Of a stretch of DNA of 5,260 nt, positions 3,855-5,260 are shown piece after piece. The position numbers and the translations under genes are program-made. Below the pieces are notes generated by a model that worked only from the letters and a program-made list of their open reading frames with translations, was not told the origin of the DNA and made no database searches. The DNA lies in assembly GCA_021792355.1 (NCBI GenBank), contig JAJYUV010000071.1, positions 1 through 5,260 of the forward strand, given 5' to 3'. Positions within the stretch are counted from its first letter, which is position 1. Each line of letters begins with the position of its first letter. The DNA comes from Thermoplasmata archaeon (GTDB lineage Archaea > Thermoplasmatota > Thermoplasmata > Thermoplasmatales > GCA-001856825).

Positions 3855-4399
3855 TTTCCATTCTCACCCTCATCTATTGATTTTTCAGGGTTATTGGGAT
3901 TAAGACCACTTACTACACCTTTTAAGTTCGTCATTTCTGAATTTTGAATAATTGAACGTGCTTTTCTAATCTCAATCATTCGTGAACGTCTCTTTTCTAT
4001 CTCACTGTCTGAAAGTTGTTTCTTTTCAGGATGATTCAACATCCATTTCCTTTCCTTGCCTGAATACCATCTCGTAGGGTTCTTGATAGTGTCTGGAGGG
4101 TCAGGTATTCCCCAGATTCCCGATTTTACCACTATGTTGCGATTCAACATCTCATAAGAGAAATAATCGTCTCTCTCACGTCTTTTATTCCTGGTAGCCT
4201 TGGCTATCCTCCTTTGTGTCCTTACGAATTGCAGGCCTGCAAATTTCCTGTTCTTGCAGATACCGTCAGTATCGTTTTCCTCAGGGCACCATTGCATTTC
4301 TTTCACTCTGAGATCCAGAGGGCACAAGCTAGCCGAGCAGCTATCAAAGAACTTGCAGCTCTCCGGTCCGTTTATCTTTTCCATTCCGTTTTCACTCAT
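3851..4399 (-). CDS. Cys-rich, probably zinc-binding protein (182 aa)
   Basis: The N-terminus carries five cysteines as C15-x5-C21-x4-CPLD (Cys26), WCPEE (Cys38) and ICKNR (Cys48), a likely zinc knuckle or ribbon. It is followed by FVRTQRRIAKATRNKRR (58-74) and DDYFSYEMLNRNIVVKSGIWGIPDPPD (77-103). From memory, the order 'Cys cluster with CPLD, W.P.E..C, basic TQRRIAK, then YF..MLNR.....GI.G' recurs in unnamed archaeal hypothetical proteins; I know no function. The C-terminal third is a charged, probably helical segment (SDSEIEKRRSRMIEIRKARSI) and an acidic tail. The basic stretch after the Cys cluster suggests nucleic-acid binding. The start at 4399 has GGAG 10 nt upstream and overlaps the Sm-like gene by 8 nt; its stop overlaps the next start as ATGA. 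It could also be a redox or metal site, but lone clusters like this are usually structural. Confidence 0.72.
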   Translation of the reverse strand: MSENGMEKINGPESCKFFDSCSASLCPLDLRVKEMQWCPEENDTDGICKNRKFAGLQFVRTQRRIAKATRNKRRERDDYFSYEMLNRNIVVKSGIWGIPDPPDTIKNPTRWYSGKERKWMLNHPEKKQLSDSEIEKRRSRMIEIRKARSIIQNSEMTNLKGVVSGLNPNNPEKSIDEGENGK

Positions 4400-4691
4400 G
4401 TTTATCAGTCTCCTTCTTGTTAGTCTCCAAAAAACTCACTTCCGGATAGAAAGCAAACCCTCCAATCTGTGCGGGTGGGATCTTTCTCTTTTTGCCCTTA
4501 ATGTCCTCCGAATAGTGGAAATCAAAATCCAAGTAATTCCTGGGTTCCAGGATGGTGATTCCTGATTCGTCAAACCCTAGAAGGAATCCTTTGATTGATC
4601 CTCTTTGCGTATAGACCTTGATTCTCGAACCTTTCAGGACTGTGACTTTCCCATCCTTGTATGGCAGAGTTATCAACGAATCATCTTTCAT
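4392..4691 (-). CDS. Divergent Sm-like (LSm fold) protein
   Basis: A 99-aa protein with an Sm1-like stretch KGSRIKVYTQRGSIKGFLLGFDESGITILEP (20-50). This has the usual short helix-to-strand entry, the Gly at the second-strand bend (Gly35), the Asp in the loop (GFD, Asp41), and the closing strand. A charged insert (about 51-69, FDFHYSEDIKGKKRK) separates it from IPPAQIGGFAFYP (71-83), which holds the place of the Sm2 strands but lacks the standard motif. The Sm fold is therefore likely, while the RNA-binding site is uncertain. A longer start at 4721 is open. I choose 4691 because it makes an ATGA overlap with the preceding stop and has GGAG 10 nt upstream, whereas 4721 has no ribosome-binding site. 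It shares an operon with the Hfq-like protein at 3165-3467, so mixed or paired rings are possible; that is inference. Confidence 0.65.
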   Translation of the reverse strand: MKDDSLITLPYKDGKVTVLKGSRIKVYTQRGSIKGFLLGFDESGITILEPRNYLDFDFHYSEDIKGKKRKIPPAQIGGFAFYPEVSFLETNKKETDKHE

Positions 4692-5011
4692 GCTCTGCCA
4701 TCTCCAACCCTGATCACCCATTTCGCAGAGTTTTGCTTCTTGACATTAAAAAATTGATGCCCTTCCAAGTATCCGATTCCCAGAGACCTTAGATAGTGGT
4801 CAAATGATTTCTCAATTGCATCATCGCATACAGTGAAGACTGAAAGGACTGTTATTCCATTTTGCGAGGATGCCGGATCCATCGGTGAGAAGTGGGATTC
4901 CGCATAGAGAATCTTAAGCTTGAACTGCTCGAAGAAAGAATCTATCAGGGCAAAGGAATTCTTGAAGTCGAGTGGACTGAAAGTCAATGTTGCGAGTGGT
5001 TGGGGGATCAT
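4688..5011 (-). CDS. Unknown 107-aa protein
   Basis: I do not recognise the family. The sequence suggests a small alpha/beta domain: strand TLTFSPLDF (about 8-16), a helix about 17-30 (KNSFALIDSFFEQFKL), strand KILYAESHF, strand GITVLSVFTVCDD (about 52-64), helix AIEKSFDHYLRSLG (about 65-78), and strands ending in KWVIRVGDGRA. The order beta-alpha-beta-beta-alpha-beta resembles ferredoxin-like folds such as ACT or RRM-type domains, which is a guess from pattern only. No membrane segment or metal motif is seen. The start at 5011 overlaps the preceding stop as ATGA and has GGAGG 7 nt upstream; the stop overlaps the Sm-like start as ATGA. It is therefore coupled on both sides. Confidence 0.72.
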   Translation of the reverse strand: MIPQPLATLTFSPLDFKNSFALIDSFFEQFKLKILYAESHFSPMDPASSQNGITVLSVFTVCDDAIEKSFDHYLRSLGIGYLEGHQFFNVKKQNSAKWVIRVGDGRA

Positions 5012-5260
5012 GAGGAACCCTCCATCCCTACGGGCCTTTCGTAAAGAACACCGTCTTTAGACTGATTGACAAACCTGAAACCGAATTCCTTCATTTTGTC
5101 ATCAGGCCTGAATGGTAACAGGACATACACTAAAAACCGATTGTTTTCGCCATCTACCTTAGATGCTTCTTCATTGACTGTTATCTCTCTAGACTTCAGT
5201 TTCTCGATCATCTCGTTAAAGTGATTAACTTCTGTTTCTCGATTCAACTCGATTAGTTTA
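5008..5260 (-). CDS. Partial unknown protein, 5' end beyond the right edge
   Basis: The frame is open to the right edge (KLIEL precedes a TTG codon at 5245-5247), and neither that TTG nor the internal ATG has a ribosome-binding site, so the gene most likely begins outside the window. The visible part of about 84 residues has an acidic, helical beginning (HFNEMIEKLKSREITVNEEA), then RFLVYVLLPFRPDDKMKEFGFRFVN and a short end with GVLYERPVGMEGSS. It looks soluble. No family was recognised. It ends in an ATGA overlap with the 107-aa gene and is the first visible member of the minus-strand operon, whose promoter must lie further right. Confidence 0.6.
   Translation of the reverse strand, partial: KLIELNRETEVNHFNEMIEKLKSREITVNEEASKVDGENNRFLVYVLLPFRPDDKMKEFGFRFVNQSKDGVLYERPVGMEGSS

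Noticed and set aside
4231..4240. Palindrome GCAGGCCTGC, also present at 202-211, considered as a paired site
   Set aside because: One copy lies inside the Cys-rich coding sequence and short shared palindromes can arise by chance; flanking bases do not match beyond a base or so.
4200..4565. Plus-strand frames of 121 and 69 aa opposite the Cys-rich and Sm-like genes
   Set aside because: Antisense shadows with Phe/Leu/Ser-rich composition and no ribosome-binding site.
4692..4721. Longer start (4721) for the Sm-like gene
   Set aside because: No ribosome-binding site, and it gives a 34-nt overlap; 4691 has GGAG and an ATGA junction.

Overview
This window looks archaeal, most likely from an acidophile of the Thermoplasmatales type. 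That assignment is inference. It rests on A/T-rich TATA-like boxes, Shine-Dalgarno sites of GGAG/GAGGT type in front of most starts, heavy use of AGG/AGA and ATA codons, a T-rich terminator, and a secreted glycoside hydrolase family 12 (GH12) protein full of N-glycosylation sequons, as known from Thermoplasma and Sulfolobus relatives. No rRNA, tRNA, CRISPR array or intact insertion sequence was seen.

Layout. Bases 1-61 may hold the last codons of a gene entering from the left, followed by a T-rich stretch. Bases about 120-600 are an A/T-rich intergenic region with direct and inverted repeats and TATA-like boxes. Bases 602-1905 (+ strand) are a compact three-gene unit: a ribbon-helix-helix (RHH) protein, a second very small RHH protein coupled to it by an ATGA overlap, and the GH12 enzyme. 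Bases 1906-2217 hold only gene-like fragments on both strands. A strong TATA element at 2219-2231 sits 27 bases before a tiny ORF at 2254.

Bases 2356-5260 are a dense minus-strand operon that enters from the right edge and ends in a hairpin plus T-tract at 2305-2338. I count up to ten genes, nearly all joined by ATGA overlaps or gaps of 0-3 nt. In order of transcription they are: a partial unknown; a 107-aa unknown; a 99-aa divergent Sm-like protein; a 182-aa Cys-rich protein; a 128-aa beta-rich unknown; a 100-aa protein with a clear Hfq/Sm core including a KHAI motif; two tiny single-span membrane proteins (33 and 55 aa); a doubtful 21-aa ORF; and a 154-aa unknown.

How the genes may work together. 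The left unit reads as a locally regulated extracellular polysaccharidase, with two DNA-binding RHH proteins made just ahead of it. The right unit is the more unusual part: tight translational coupling suggests its products act together, and at least one, probably two, have the Sm fold used for RNA binding, next to small membrane proteins. Gene density, overlaps, small unknowns and nearby RHH regulators fit an integrated plasmid, virus or other accessory island, but no integrase, replication or capsid gene lies inside the window to prove it.
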